Made by a program: the position numbers and the translations under genes. A stretch of 6,302 bases of DNA from the NCBI GenBank assembly GCA_002691085.1, contig NZGX01000079.1, positions 1 through 6,302 of the forward strand. The letters are read 5' to 3'. This document shows, one piece after another, positions 1 through 6,302 of this stretch. The DNA is from Rhodospirillaceae bacterium (GTDB taxonomy: Bacteria > Pseudomonadota > Alphaproteobacteria > Rhodospirillales > Rhodospirillaceae). The stretch's first letter is position 1; each line of letters starts with the position of its first letter. A model generated the notes under the pieces. It was given only the letters and a program-made list of their open reading frames with translations. It did no database searches and was not told where the DNA came from.

Positions 1-91
1 AACCCATATTAACTAATTTTTTTACTGTTTCAGGGGTTGCCGCAACTCGTGTTTCCCCTTGCCTAATTTCTCTTAGAACTGCTATCTTCAT
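1..91 (-). CDS. pntA: NAD(P) transhydrogenase subunit alpha, N-terminal fragment (partial at left edge)
   Basis: Read on the minus strand from the ATG at 91-89, the frame stays open to the window edge and gives 30 residues beginning MKIAVLREIRQGETRVAATP. The ETRVAATPETVKKL pattern a dozen residues from the start is typical of the NAD(H)-binding domain I of the alpha subunit of the membrane proton-translocating transhydrogenase. That enzyme reduces NADP+ with NADH, driven by proton motive force. Alanine dehydrogenase and saccharopine dehydrogenase share the fold, but usually read RVALTP or similar here, so PntA is favoured. The in-frame codons upstream contain no ATG, GTG or TTG before a stop at 124-122, so the ATG at 91 is the start. 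Its own ribosome site is weak: GGA at 100-98, six bases upstream. The gene is divergent from gltB with 215 bp between the starts. Whether it is the full-length or the split PntAA form cannot be told from this fragment. Confidence 0.8.
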   Translation of the reverse strand, partial: MKIAVLREIRQGETRVAATPETVKKLVNMG

Positions 92-107
92 ATATAATCC
101 AAAACAT
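63..107 (-). other. Possible 14-codon upstream ORF overlapping the pntA start
   Basis: On the minus strand an ATG at 107-105 opens a 14-codon frame (MFWIIYEDSSSKRN) ending at TAG 65-63. It is out of frame with pntA and overlaps its first 29 bases. It is preceded by GAGGGGG at 123-117 with nine bases to the ATG. This is the strongest Shine-Dalgarno-like run in the intergenic region and it is correctly spaced for this ORF, but 25 bases from the pntA ATG. It could be a translated leader affecting pntA initiation or simply a chance frame. There is no homology evidence, and a short ORF in AT-rich DNA is weak evidence by itself. Confidence 0.2.
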
Positions 108-186
108 TGATATTTACCCCCTCATATGCACTATCAATTACCATTTGTGAAGAGCGCAGTAATAATAATTTAAAGAAAATAATAAA

Positions 187-218
187 ATATTGTAGTTGTC
201 ATTGCGATATTGTAGTTG
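187..218. repeat. Perfect 12-bp direct repeat, 20-bp period, in the pntA-gltB divergent region
   Basis: ATATTGTAGTTG occurs at 187-198 and again at 207-218, separated by the eight bases TCATTGCG. The copies are identical, in the same orientation and start 20 bp apart, close to two helical turns. Such spacing would put two protein-binding half-sites on the same face of the DNA. The pair lies 89 bp upstream of the gltB start and 96 bp upstream of the pntA start, so it could serve either gene. I do not recognise it as the box of a named regulator. Confidence 0.55.
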
Positions 219-239
219 ATTAAGCAAAATAAAACAGAT

Positions 240-280
240 TTGAGTTTTATTACGTATAAAGGTTATTAAATAATTATACT
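240..280 (+). promoter_or_regulatory. Candidate gltB promoter boxes (weak)
   Basis: Two readings are possible. TTGAGT at 240-245 and TATTAA at 264-269 are 18 bases apart and each match four of six positions of the sigma-70 -35 and -10 consensus. Alternatively TATACT at 275-280 is a better -10 (five of six), but it has no recognisable -35 about 17 bases upstream. Both would give a short leader before the gltB ATG. The region is so A/T-rich that -10-like hexamers are expected by chance. I saw no sigma-54 element (GG-N10-GC type) here. Confidence 0.3.
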
Positions 281-286
281 GTACTA

Positions 287-298
287 ATTAAATTTAAT
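287..298. repeat. 12-bp perfect AT palindrome next to the gltB ribosome binding site
   Basis: ATTAAATTTAAT at 287-298 is its own reverse complement and ends one base before the AGGA of gltB. It sits downstream of the TATACT box, where an operator or an RNA fold could act. It contains only A and T, so chance occurrence in this composition is likely. Confidence 0.35.
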
Positions 299-302
299 AG
301 GA
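299..302 (+). promoter_or_regulatory. gltB ribosome binding site
   Basis: AGGA lies four bases upstream of the ATG at 307. An in-frame TAG at 298-300 rules out an earlier start, so this short-spaced Shine-Dalgarno and the ATG at 307 define initiation. Confidence 0.6.
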
Positions 303-306
303 TTGC

Positions 307-3300
307 ATGACTTTGACAGATAAAAACCATTTTCCAGCCAAATATGGCCTATACGACCCACAAAACGAAAAAGACAGTTGCGGGGTAGGATTTATTTGTA
401 ACATTAAAGGTATTCCAAGCAGAGATATTGTTGAAGAAGCCAAGGAAATGAACAAATGCATGGAACATCGTGGTGGGGTTGGCTATGAAAAGAATACAGG
501 CGATGGTGCAGGAATTCTTTGCGGCATTCCTCATGGATTTTTTAAATCCAAATTAAAGTCATCACATTCTATTACCCTCCCAGAAATAGGCAAATATGGC
601 GTTGGAAATGTATTTTTACCAACAATGAAAAACGACTACGAACATTGTAAGAGAATCATAGAAAAAAACATAATAGATGCTGGTCAAGAGCTAATATCGT
701 GGCGAGAACTTCCCATTTCGCCAGAAAGTTCTGACATTGGTAACGCTGCAAAAAAAGCCATGCCCAAATTTGTTCAGATCTTCATTAAAAGTTTGGAAAT
801 TAATGAAGATGATTTCGAGAGAAAACTTTATCTAATAAGAAAAGGGTCTACCCACGAAATAAGAAAGAACCAAAACATTAACCAAAAATCATATTTTTAT
901 GTATGTTCTTTGTCATCAAGAGTTGTTGTTTACAAAGGAATGTTAACACCTAAACAATTGTTTGAATTCTACAATGACCTTGAAGATAAGACTTTCACTT
1001 CACATTTAGCAATGGTTCACTCAAGGTTTAGTACAAACACATTTCCATCATGGGATAGAGCACAACCGAACAGGTTTATGAGCCATAATGGCGAGATTAA
1101 TACACTGTTGGGAAATAAAAATTGGATGAATGCTAGGCAGGGAGTATTAAAATCATCATTATTTGGCAACGACCTTAAAAAACTATTTCCCATAGTTGAG
1201 CCAGATTGTTCTGACTCTGGTACATTTGATAATGTTCTAGAGTTTTTGTTGATGTCAGGAAGGACCCTTCAAGAGTCTATCTTAATAATGATACCTGAAG
1301 CGTGGCAACAAGACTCCTCAATGAATGCAGAAAAACGTGCATTTTATGAATATAATTCCTGTCTTATGGAGCCATGGGATGGACCTGCATCAATTGCATT
1401 CACTGATGGAAAATATATAGGAGCTGTCCTCGATAGAAATGGTCTCAGACCAAGTAGATATTACCTTACTAAAGACGACAAATGCATAATGGCTTCAGAG
1501 GTTGGTGTTGTTAAAGTAGATAGTAAAAATATTTTATCTAAGGGAAGACTGCAGCCAGGAAAAATATTTTTAATAGACTTTAAAAAAGGAAAAATGATTG
1601 CTGACTCGGATATAAAGTCTGAATGGTCAGAGTCTAAGCCATACAAAAAGTGGTTAAATGAGCAAAGGGTTGAGTTAAAAGAATTTGTTGATAAAGAAGA
1701 AATAAAATATTTTTCTCCAAATACCATTCTAAATAGAATGAGGGCTTTTGGGTATACATCAGAAACTCTTCAGATAATGCTTCTACCTTTAGTTAAAGAG
1801 CTTAGAGACCCACTTGGTTCTATGGGTAATGATACTTCTCTTGCTGTAATGTCAAGCAAGCCAAGAATGTTATATGATTATTTCAAACAAACATTTGCTC
1901 AGGTTACAAACCCTGCGATAGACTCAATCCGTGAAGAAGTAATTATGAGCTTAGAGTGTTATATTGGTCCTGAGAAAAACCTCCTCAAGGCTACATCTGA
2001 AAATGCAAATAGGTTAAAAATAACACATCCCATATTAAGTAATAGCGAACTCGATGCAATCAAGAAACTTAAATTTAAAAACTGGAAATCTCTAACAATT
2101 GATATAGTGTTTCCAAAAAACTCTGGGAAAAAAGGTTTAGAAAATTCCTTAAGAAAAATATGTGAAGAAGCATCTCAGGCAATAAAAGACGGCTATCCTC
2201 TAATCATATTATCCGACCGTAAAATAGACAAAAAGAACGTGCCTATCTCATCATTATTAGCCTTAGGTACTTTACATCACTTCCTTGTTAAAAATCATAC
2301 TAGGACGCAGGTTGGGTTAATATTAGAAACAGGTGAAGCAAGAGAGGTACATCATCACTGTCTTCTTATTGGTTATGGTGCAGATGCAATAAATCCCTAC
2401 CTAGCTTTTGAGGCATTATGGGACGCAAAACTCAAAGGTGAACTATCTAATATCTCACATATAAAAAACGAAATTGATCTTATCAATTCCTACAAAAAAG
2501 GAACTGGTAAAGGAATTTTAAAAGTGATGGCTAAAATGGGAATATCTACTTTACAATCATATAAAGGAGCCCAGATCTTCGAGGCAGTAGGTCTTTCAGA
2601 TGAGATTATATCATTAGCTTTCACAGGAACTGCCAGTAGAATTGAGGGAATAGGACTCGACGTACTCGCAAAAGAAATGCAAAAACGTCATGAGATGGGA
2701 TATTCAGATAGAGAACAAAATATATATATTTTACCAAACCCAGGAGATTTTCATTGGAGAAAACATGGTGAAGTTCACATGTGGGATCCTAAAAGTATTT
2801 CTGATTTACAAAAAGCTGCAAGAAATAATGATGAAAATGCATACTGGGAATTTTCTAAACACGCAAACGAAGAAACAACCAGAAATGCTGCTCTAAGAGG
2901 ACTTCTAAATTTCAAAGCCAAACAAAATGATAAAACTTTAGATATAAATGAGGTAGAAAGTGAAAAAGAAATTGTAAAAAGATTTGCAACTGGTGCTATG
3001 AGTTTTGGATCAATTAGTGCTGAAGCCCACGAGACTCTTGCAATTTCAATGAATAAAATTGGGGGCAAATCTAATACTGGTGAAGGAGGAGAAAATCCAG
3101 ATAGATTCAACACACTAAGTAACGGTGAGTCAAAAAGAAGTGCCATAAAGCAAGTTGCAAGCGGAAGGTTTGGAGTAACAATCGACTACCTAACCAATGC
3201 CGATGAGTTGCAGATAAAAATAATACAAGGGGCAAAACCTGGAGAAGGTGGAGAACTTCCTGGTCACAAAGTTGATGAAATTATTGCTAAGCTTAGATAC

Positions 3301-4866
3301 TCAACCCCGGGAGTTGGTCTAATAAGTCCCCCACCACACCATGATATTTACTCTATTGAGGATATGGCTCAGCTTATCCATGACTTAAAAAACTCAAACC
3401 CTAATGCAAGAATTAGTGTAAAACTAGGAGCTGAAGTTGGTGTGGGAACTGTAGCAGCTGGTGTTACCAAAGCAAGAGCTGACCACATTGTAATAGCTGG
3501 AGACTCTGGGGGAACAGGCGCTTCTCCCTTAACATCAATAAAACATGCAGGTGTGCCATGGGAGCTCGGGATAGCAGAAACACATCAAACACTCGTAATG
3601 AATAACTTAAGATCAAGGGTTGTTCTTCAAACTGATGGTCAATTAAAGACCGGAAGAGATGTTGCGATAGCAGCTTTACTTGGAGCGGAAGAATTTGGAT
3701 TTTCTACTGCACCATTAGTTGCTCTTGGCTGTATAATGATGAGAAAATGTCATTTAAACACATGCCCAGTTGGTATAGCGACCCAGGACAAAAGCCTTAG
3801 AAAAAAATTTACTGGACACCCCGACCATGTAATTAATTATCTCTTCATGGTAGCTAAAGAGCTAAGAATGATTATGGCTTCATTAGGTTTTAAAAAATTG
3901 AATGAAATGATAGGACGAGTTGACTGCCTTGAGATCAATAAAGATAATCATCACTGGAAAATTAAAGGTTTAGATTTATCTAAAATATTAGCACCCGCAA
4001 AAGAACCAAATGACTTTCTTGGACATTATGCAATTCATTCACAAGATCACGAACTAGAAATGGCATTAGATAACAAACTAATGAAATTATCTGAGCCTTC
4101 AATTAATAATGGAAAAAAAGTTTATCATGAGATGGAGATAGTTAACACTAACCGAGTTGTTGGTGGGATGTTATCAAACAAAATAGTTAGAGAAGTTGGG
4201 CCGAAAATGCTTGCGGAGGATACTGTTCATTTCAAATTCAATGGCAGTGCTGGTCAAAGTTTTGGTGCTTGGCTTGCAAAGGGTGTTACTTTTGAGGTAG
4301 AAGGTGATGCAAATGATTATGTTGGAAAAGGGCTTTCCGGAGGTAAATTAATAATATATCCACCAAAAAATAGTACCTTTAATGCAGAAGAGAATATAAT
4401 TATTGGGAATGTAGTTCTATATGGAGCTACAGGAGGAAAGTGCTTTTTTAGAGGACAGGCCGCAGAGAGATTTTGTGTAAGAAATAGTGGAGCAGTTGCA
4501 GTAGTTGAGGGTGTGGGAGACCACGGATGTGAATATATGACTGGCGGTAAAGTTATTATACTTGGTAATACTGGTAGAAATTTCGCAGCAGGTATGAGTG
4601 GAGGAATAGCATATATTTTTGACGAGGATAAAGACTTTTCTTCTAAATGTAATATGGAAATGGTTATTCTAGAAAAATTAAATATTGACAATGAAATAAT
4701 TGAATTAAAAGAAATAATTAAACAACATGCTGATCTGACTGGCTCAACTGTAGCGATAAAATTGTTAAATAATTGGGAACAATCAATTTCAAAGTTTATA
4801 AAAGTATTGCCAATTGATTATAAACGATTCCTCGAGAGTGAGGATAAAGTTGGCAGTGCAGCTTAA
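307..4866 (+). CDS. gltB: Glutamate synthase, large (alpha) subunit
   Basis: A complete 1519-residue protein, the usual size for bacterial GltB. With GltD it makes two glutamates from glutamine and 2-oxoglutarate in the cytoplasm, completing the GS-GOGAT ammonium assimilation cycle. Cys25 in SCGVGF is the expected glutamine amidotransferase nucleophile, so a 24-residue propeptide is probably removed. Arg55, Asn261-Gly262 (HNGEINT) and Asp303 match the known glutamine-site residues in relative spacing. The class II amidotransferase domain runs to about 430. The central domain is about 470-770 and includes GSMGNDT at 504-510. The FMN-binding synthase barrel is about 840-1215, with GAMSFGS at 896-902, GAKPGEGGELPGHK at 975-988 and GDSGGTGASP at 1065-1074. 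Cys1142, Cys1148 and Cys1153 form the CX5CX4C pattern of the 3Fe-4S cluster. The glycine-rich C-terminal beta-helix domain is about 1280-1440. An in-frame TAG just upstream fixes the start. No key residue is missing and there is no frameshift. gltD follows 48 bases later, probably in the same operon. Confidence 0.98.
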   Translation: MTLTDKNHFPAKYGLYDPQNEKDSCGVGFICNIKGIPSRDIVEEAKEMNKCMEHRGGVGYEKNTGDGAGILCGIPHGFFKSKLKSSHSITLPEIGKYGVGNVFLPTMKNDYEHCKRIIEKNIIDAGQELISWRELPISPESSDIGNAAKKAMPKFVQIFIKSLEINEDDFERKLYLIRKGSTHEIRKNQNINQKSYFYVCSLSSRVVVYKGMLTPKQLFEFYNDLEDKTFTSHLAMVHSRFSTNTFPSWDRAQPNRFMSHNGEINTLLGNKNWMNARQGVLKSSLFGNDLKKLFPIVEPDCSDSGTFDNVLEFLLMSGRTLQESILIMIPEAWQQDSSMNAEKRAFYEYNSCLMEPWDGPASIAFTDGKYIGAVLDRNGLRPSRYYLTKDDKCIMASEVGVVKVDSKNILSKGRLQPGKIFLIDFKKGKMIADSDIKSEWSESKPYKKWLNEQRVELKEFVDKEEIKYFSPNTILNRMRAFGYTSETLQIMLLPLVKELRDPLGSMGNDTSLAVMSSKPRMLYDYFKQTFAQVTNPAIDSIREEVIMSLECYIGPEKNLLKATSENANRLKITHPILSNSELDAIKKLKFKNWKSLTIDIVFPKNSGKKGLENSLRKICEEASQAIKDGYPLIILSDRKIDKKNVPISSLLALGTLHHFLVKNHTRTQVGLILETGEAREVHHHCLLIGYGADAINPYLAFEALWDAKLKGELSNISHIKNEIDLINSYKKGTGKGILKVMAKMGISTLQSYKGAQIFEAVGLSDEIISLAFTGTASRIEGIGLDVLAKEMQKRHEMGYSDREQNIYILPNPGDFHWRKHGEVHMWDPKSISDLQKAARNNDENAYWEFSKHANEETTRNAALRGLLNFKAKQNDKTLDINEVESEKEIVKRFATGAMSFGSISAEAHETLAISMNKIGGKSNTGEGGENPDRFNTLSNGESKRSAIKQVASGRFGVTIDYLTNADELQIKIIQGAKPGEGGELPGHKVDEIIAKLRYSTPGVGLISPPPHHDIYSIEDMAQLIHDLKNSNPNARISVKLGAEVGVGTVAAGVTKARADHIVIAGDSGGTGASPLTSIKHAGVPWELGIAETHQTLVMNNLRSRVVLQTDGQLKTGRDVAIAALLGAEEFGFSTAPLVALGCIMMRKCHLNTCPVGIATQDKSLRKKFTGHPDHVINYLFMVAKELRMIMASLGFKKLNEMIGRVDCLEINKDNHHWKIKGLDLSKILAPAKEPNDFLGHYAIHSQDHELEMALDNKLMKLSEPSINNGKKVYHEMEIVNTNRVVGGMLSNKIVREVGPKMLAEDTVHFKFNGSAGQSFGAWLAKGVTFEVEGDANDYVGKGLSGGKLIIYPPKNSTFNAEENIIIGNVVLYGATGGKCFFRGQAAERFCVRNSGAVAVVEGVGDHGCEYMTGGKVIILGNTGRNFAAGMSGGIAYIFDEDKDFSSKCNMEMVILEKLNIDNEIIELKEIIKQHADLTGSTVAIKLLNNWEQSISKFIKVLPIDYKRFLESEDKVGSAA

Positions 4867-4914
4867 CAGTATATAGTTTAATACTTTCTAATCTTTTTTT
4901 TTTGGTAAATAATT
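4867..4914 (+). other. gltB-gltD intergenic spacer with a ten-T run
   Basis: This 48-base spacer has a five-base-pair inverted repeat (AGTAT 4868-4872, ATACT 4881-4885, eight-base loop). Eight bases later comes an uninterrupted run of ten T (4894-4903), then GGTAAAT and the gltD ATG. The stem has only one G-C pair and is not adjacent to the T run, so it is a poor intrinsic terminator; read-through into gltD is expected. The nearest Shine-Dalgarno-like bases for gltD are GG at 4904-4905, nine bases upstream of the ATG, so its ribosome site is weak. Confidence 0.5.
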
Positions 4915-6302
4915 ATGGGAAAAATTACTGGCTTTATGGAAATTGATCGTTCAACTGAGCCGTATAGGAAAGCAGATGAACGTATCAAAGACTTTAAAGA
5001 GATATATACAGATCATAACGAAATACACTTAAAGAACCAAGGCGCAAGATGTATGGATTGTGGAGTCCCATTTTGCCAGTCTGATGATGGTTGTCCAATT
5101 CACAACCTCATCCCAGAGTGGAATGATCTTGTATATCAACACCAATGGAGGGATGCATTAGATCGACTCCATGAAACAAATAATTTTCCAGAATTCACTG
5201 GAAGAGTTTGTCCTGCGCCATGTGAAGGAGCATGTGTTCTTGGTATTACAGACCCCCCAGTAACAATTAAGAATATTGAAATGGCTATTGTGGATAGAGG
5301 GTTTGAAGAAGGCTGGATTAACCCAACCTTCCCAAAAAATAGAACTAATAAAAAAATTGCAATAGTAGGTTCAGGTCCTGCTGGATTAGCAGCAGCAGAC
5401 CAATTAAATAAAGCAGGTCACAATGTTAGTGTCTTTGAGAGAGAAGATAGAGTTGGCGGTCTTCTTATGTACGGCATACCAAACATGAAACTTGAAAAAG
5501 AAGAAATAGTTAATCGTAGAATAGAGATAATGAAGAAATCAGGAATTAATTTTATAACTAACGCAAACATAGGAATATCCAGTAAAAATGGATTTAATAC
5601 AGATTCAATCTTGCGAGAATACGATGCATTATTACTTGCTACGGGAGCCACCACACCGAGAGATTTAAATATACCAGGAAGGGACCTTAAGGGTGTTCAC
5701 TTTGCAATGGATTATCTAACTGCAAATACAAAAAAAGTTTTAGATTCAAAGGTGGATAATAACTATATTTCTGCAAAGGGAAAAAATGTAATTGTAATTG
5801 GCGGAGGCGATACTGGAACTGATTGCATTGGTACAGCATTGAGGCAGGGATGTAAGAGTCTTGTTAATTTTGAATTATTACCCCAACCCCCACAATCAAG
5901 AGCAGACAGCAACCCATGGCCAAGCTGGCCAAAAATTTTGAGAACAGAATATGGCCACGAAGAAGCTATTTCAAAATTTGGTAAAGACCCAAGGTCTTAT
6001 AAATTATCCTCAAAGCAATTTTTAGGTGATGGCAAAGAGAACTTAACTGGTATCATCACAGAGGAAATACAATTAGTTAATGGTAGAATTATTACTCTAC
6101 CTGGAACTGAAAAAAAATGGAAGGCAGATTTAATATTTCTCGCTATGGGTTTTTTAGGACCTGAGCATGGTTTGTCAGATCAACTTGGTATTACTTATGA
6201 CGAACGATCTAATTACAAAGCAAATTATGGAGAATATAAAACAAATATAAATAAAATTTTTGCTGCAGGCGATTGCAGAAGAGGACAAAGTTTGGTTGTA
6301 AA
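4915..6302 (+). CDS. gltD: Glutamate synthase, small (beta) subunit, truncated by window end
   Basis: The frame from the ATG at 4915 (MGKITGFMEIDR) stays open to the window edge, giving 462 residues and two extra bases. GltD oxidises NAD(P)H on its FAD and passes electrons to GltB. Cysteines 46, 49, 54 and 60 (CMDCGVPFC, then GCP) and 99, 103 and 107 (CPAPCEGAC) form the N-terminal 4Fe-4S cluster region. GSGPAG at 152-157 is the FAD dinucleotide-binding loop. GGGDTG at 296-301 is the NAD(P)H-binding loop. FLAMGFLGPE at 408-417 and AAGDCRRGQSLVV at 450-462 are the C-terminal FAD-contact motifs. Family members usually end 20-30 residues after this last motif, so little is missing. The start matches the family N-terminus (MGK-TGF). 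NPWPSWP at 334-340, YGHEEA and FGKDPRSY are characteristic of the cyanobacterial/plant-like branch. The cofactor (NADPH or NADH) cannot be settled by eye. It is probably co-transcribed with gltB. Confidence 0.97.
   Translation, partial: MGKITGFMEIDRSTEPYRKADERIKDFKEIYTDHNEIHLKNQGARCMDCGVPFCQSDDGCPIHNLIPEWNDLVYQHQWRDALDRLHETNNFPEFTGRVCPAPCEGACVLGITDPPVTIKNIEMAIVDRGFEEGWINPTFPKNRTNKKIAIVGSGPAGLAAADQLNKAGHNVSVFEREDRVGGLLMYGIPNMKLEKEEIVNRRIEIMKKSGINFITNANIGISSKNGFNTDSILREYDALLLATGATTPRDLNIPGRDLKGVHFAMDYLTANTKKVLDSKVDNNYISAKGKNVIVIGGGDTGTDCIGTALRQGCKSLVNFELLPQPPQSRADSNPWPSWPKILRTEYGHEEAISKFGKDPRSYKLSSKQFLGDGKENLTGIITEEIQLVNGRIITLPGTEKKWKADLIFLAMGFLGPEHGLSDQLGITYDERSNYKANYGEYKTNINKIFAAGDCRRGQSLVV

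Noticed and set aside
92..306. Riboswitch, small RNA or glutamine-responsive leader upstream of gltB
   Set aside because: I found no G/C-containing stem set or recognisable conserved aptamer core. The region is mostly A/T with short repeats only.
349..534. Minus-strand open frame of 61 codons opposite the gltB N-terminus
   Set aside because: It is a shadow of the conserved amidotransferase coding sequence, with no family match that I recognise.
1461..1727. Minus-strand open frame of 88 codons within gltB
   Set aside because: It is antisense to intact gltB coding sequence, with no visible domain or ribosome site logic.
2690..2896. Plus-strand alternative frame of 68 codons inside gltB
   Set aside because: It is an out-of-frame overlap with gltB sequence that encodes conserved residues in the main frame.
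2775..3146. Minus-strand open frame of 123 codons
   Set aside because: It lies fully antisense to the conserved FMN-domain region of gltB. Its composition follows the complementary codons, and it has no recognisable domain.
4317..4691. Minus-strand open frame of 124 codons
   Set aside because: It is antisense to the glycine-rich C-terminal repeats of gltB, and its proline-rich translation is what complemented glycine codons give. There is no independent support.
4868..4903. Intrinsic terminator after gltB
   Set aside because: The stem is only five base pairs with a single G-C pair and is separated from the T run by eight bases. gltD normally needs to be co-expressed with gltB, so I do not call a terminator.
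5418..5654. Minus-strand open frame of 78 codons opposite gltD
   Set aside because: It is a shadow of the intact gltD FAD-domain coding sequence.
1..6302. A novel multi-gene system
   Set aside because: Nearly all of the window is accounted for by intact, well-known core metabolic genes with all key residues present. Nothing suggests an undescribed system beyond possible regulatory details in the intergenic region.

Overview
This window looks like ordinary core nitrogen metabolism from an AT-rich bacterium. It holds a complete glutamate synthase large-subunit gene (gltB, 307-4866, +). A nearly complete small-subunit gene follows (gltD, 4915 to the right edge, +). The first 30 codons of a divergent gene at the left edge (91 down to 1, -) read as the N-terminus of proton-translocating NAD(P) transhydrogenase subunit alpha (pntA). 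I see no mobile element, CRISPR array, tRNA, rRNA, phage gene or defence gene.

The A/T-heavy third codon positions and long A/T runs suggest a low-GC, probably Gram-negative bacterium. PntA and a two-gene gltB-gltD locus fit a proteobacterium, and an AT-rich alphaproteobacterial or marine streamlined lineage is plausible. This is inference. GltD carries a C-terminal signature (NPWPSWP, YGHEEA, FGKDPRSY) that I associate with the branch shared by cyanobacterial, plant and some other bacterial enzymes, not with classical rhizobial GltD, so I do not assign a taxon.

Layout: 1-91 is the 5' end of pntA on the minus strand. Positions 92-306 form a 215-bp AT-rich divergent intergenic region. It contains a perfect 12-bp direct repeat with a 20-bp period, weak promoter-like boxes, a 12-bp AT palindrome and the gltB ribosome binding site. 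On the minus strand it also has a purine-rich Shine-Dalgarno-like run that is better placed for a 14-codon out-of-frame ORF than for pntA. gltB occupies 307-4866. A 48-bp gap with a ten-T run separates it from gltD, which is cut off by the window end at about residue 462, probably only some 20-30 residues short of its stop.

How the genes work together: GltB hydrolyses glutamine at its N-terminal cysteine and channels ammonia to an FMN site, where 2-oxoglutarate becomes glutamate. GltD supplies electrons from NAD(P)H through FAD and Fe-S clusters. With glutamine synthetase (not in this window) they form the GS-GOGAT ammonium assimilation cycle. Transhydrogenase makes NADPH from NADH using proton motive force, so the divergent pair may link NADPH supply to an NADPH consumer. 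That link is inferred from position only.
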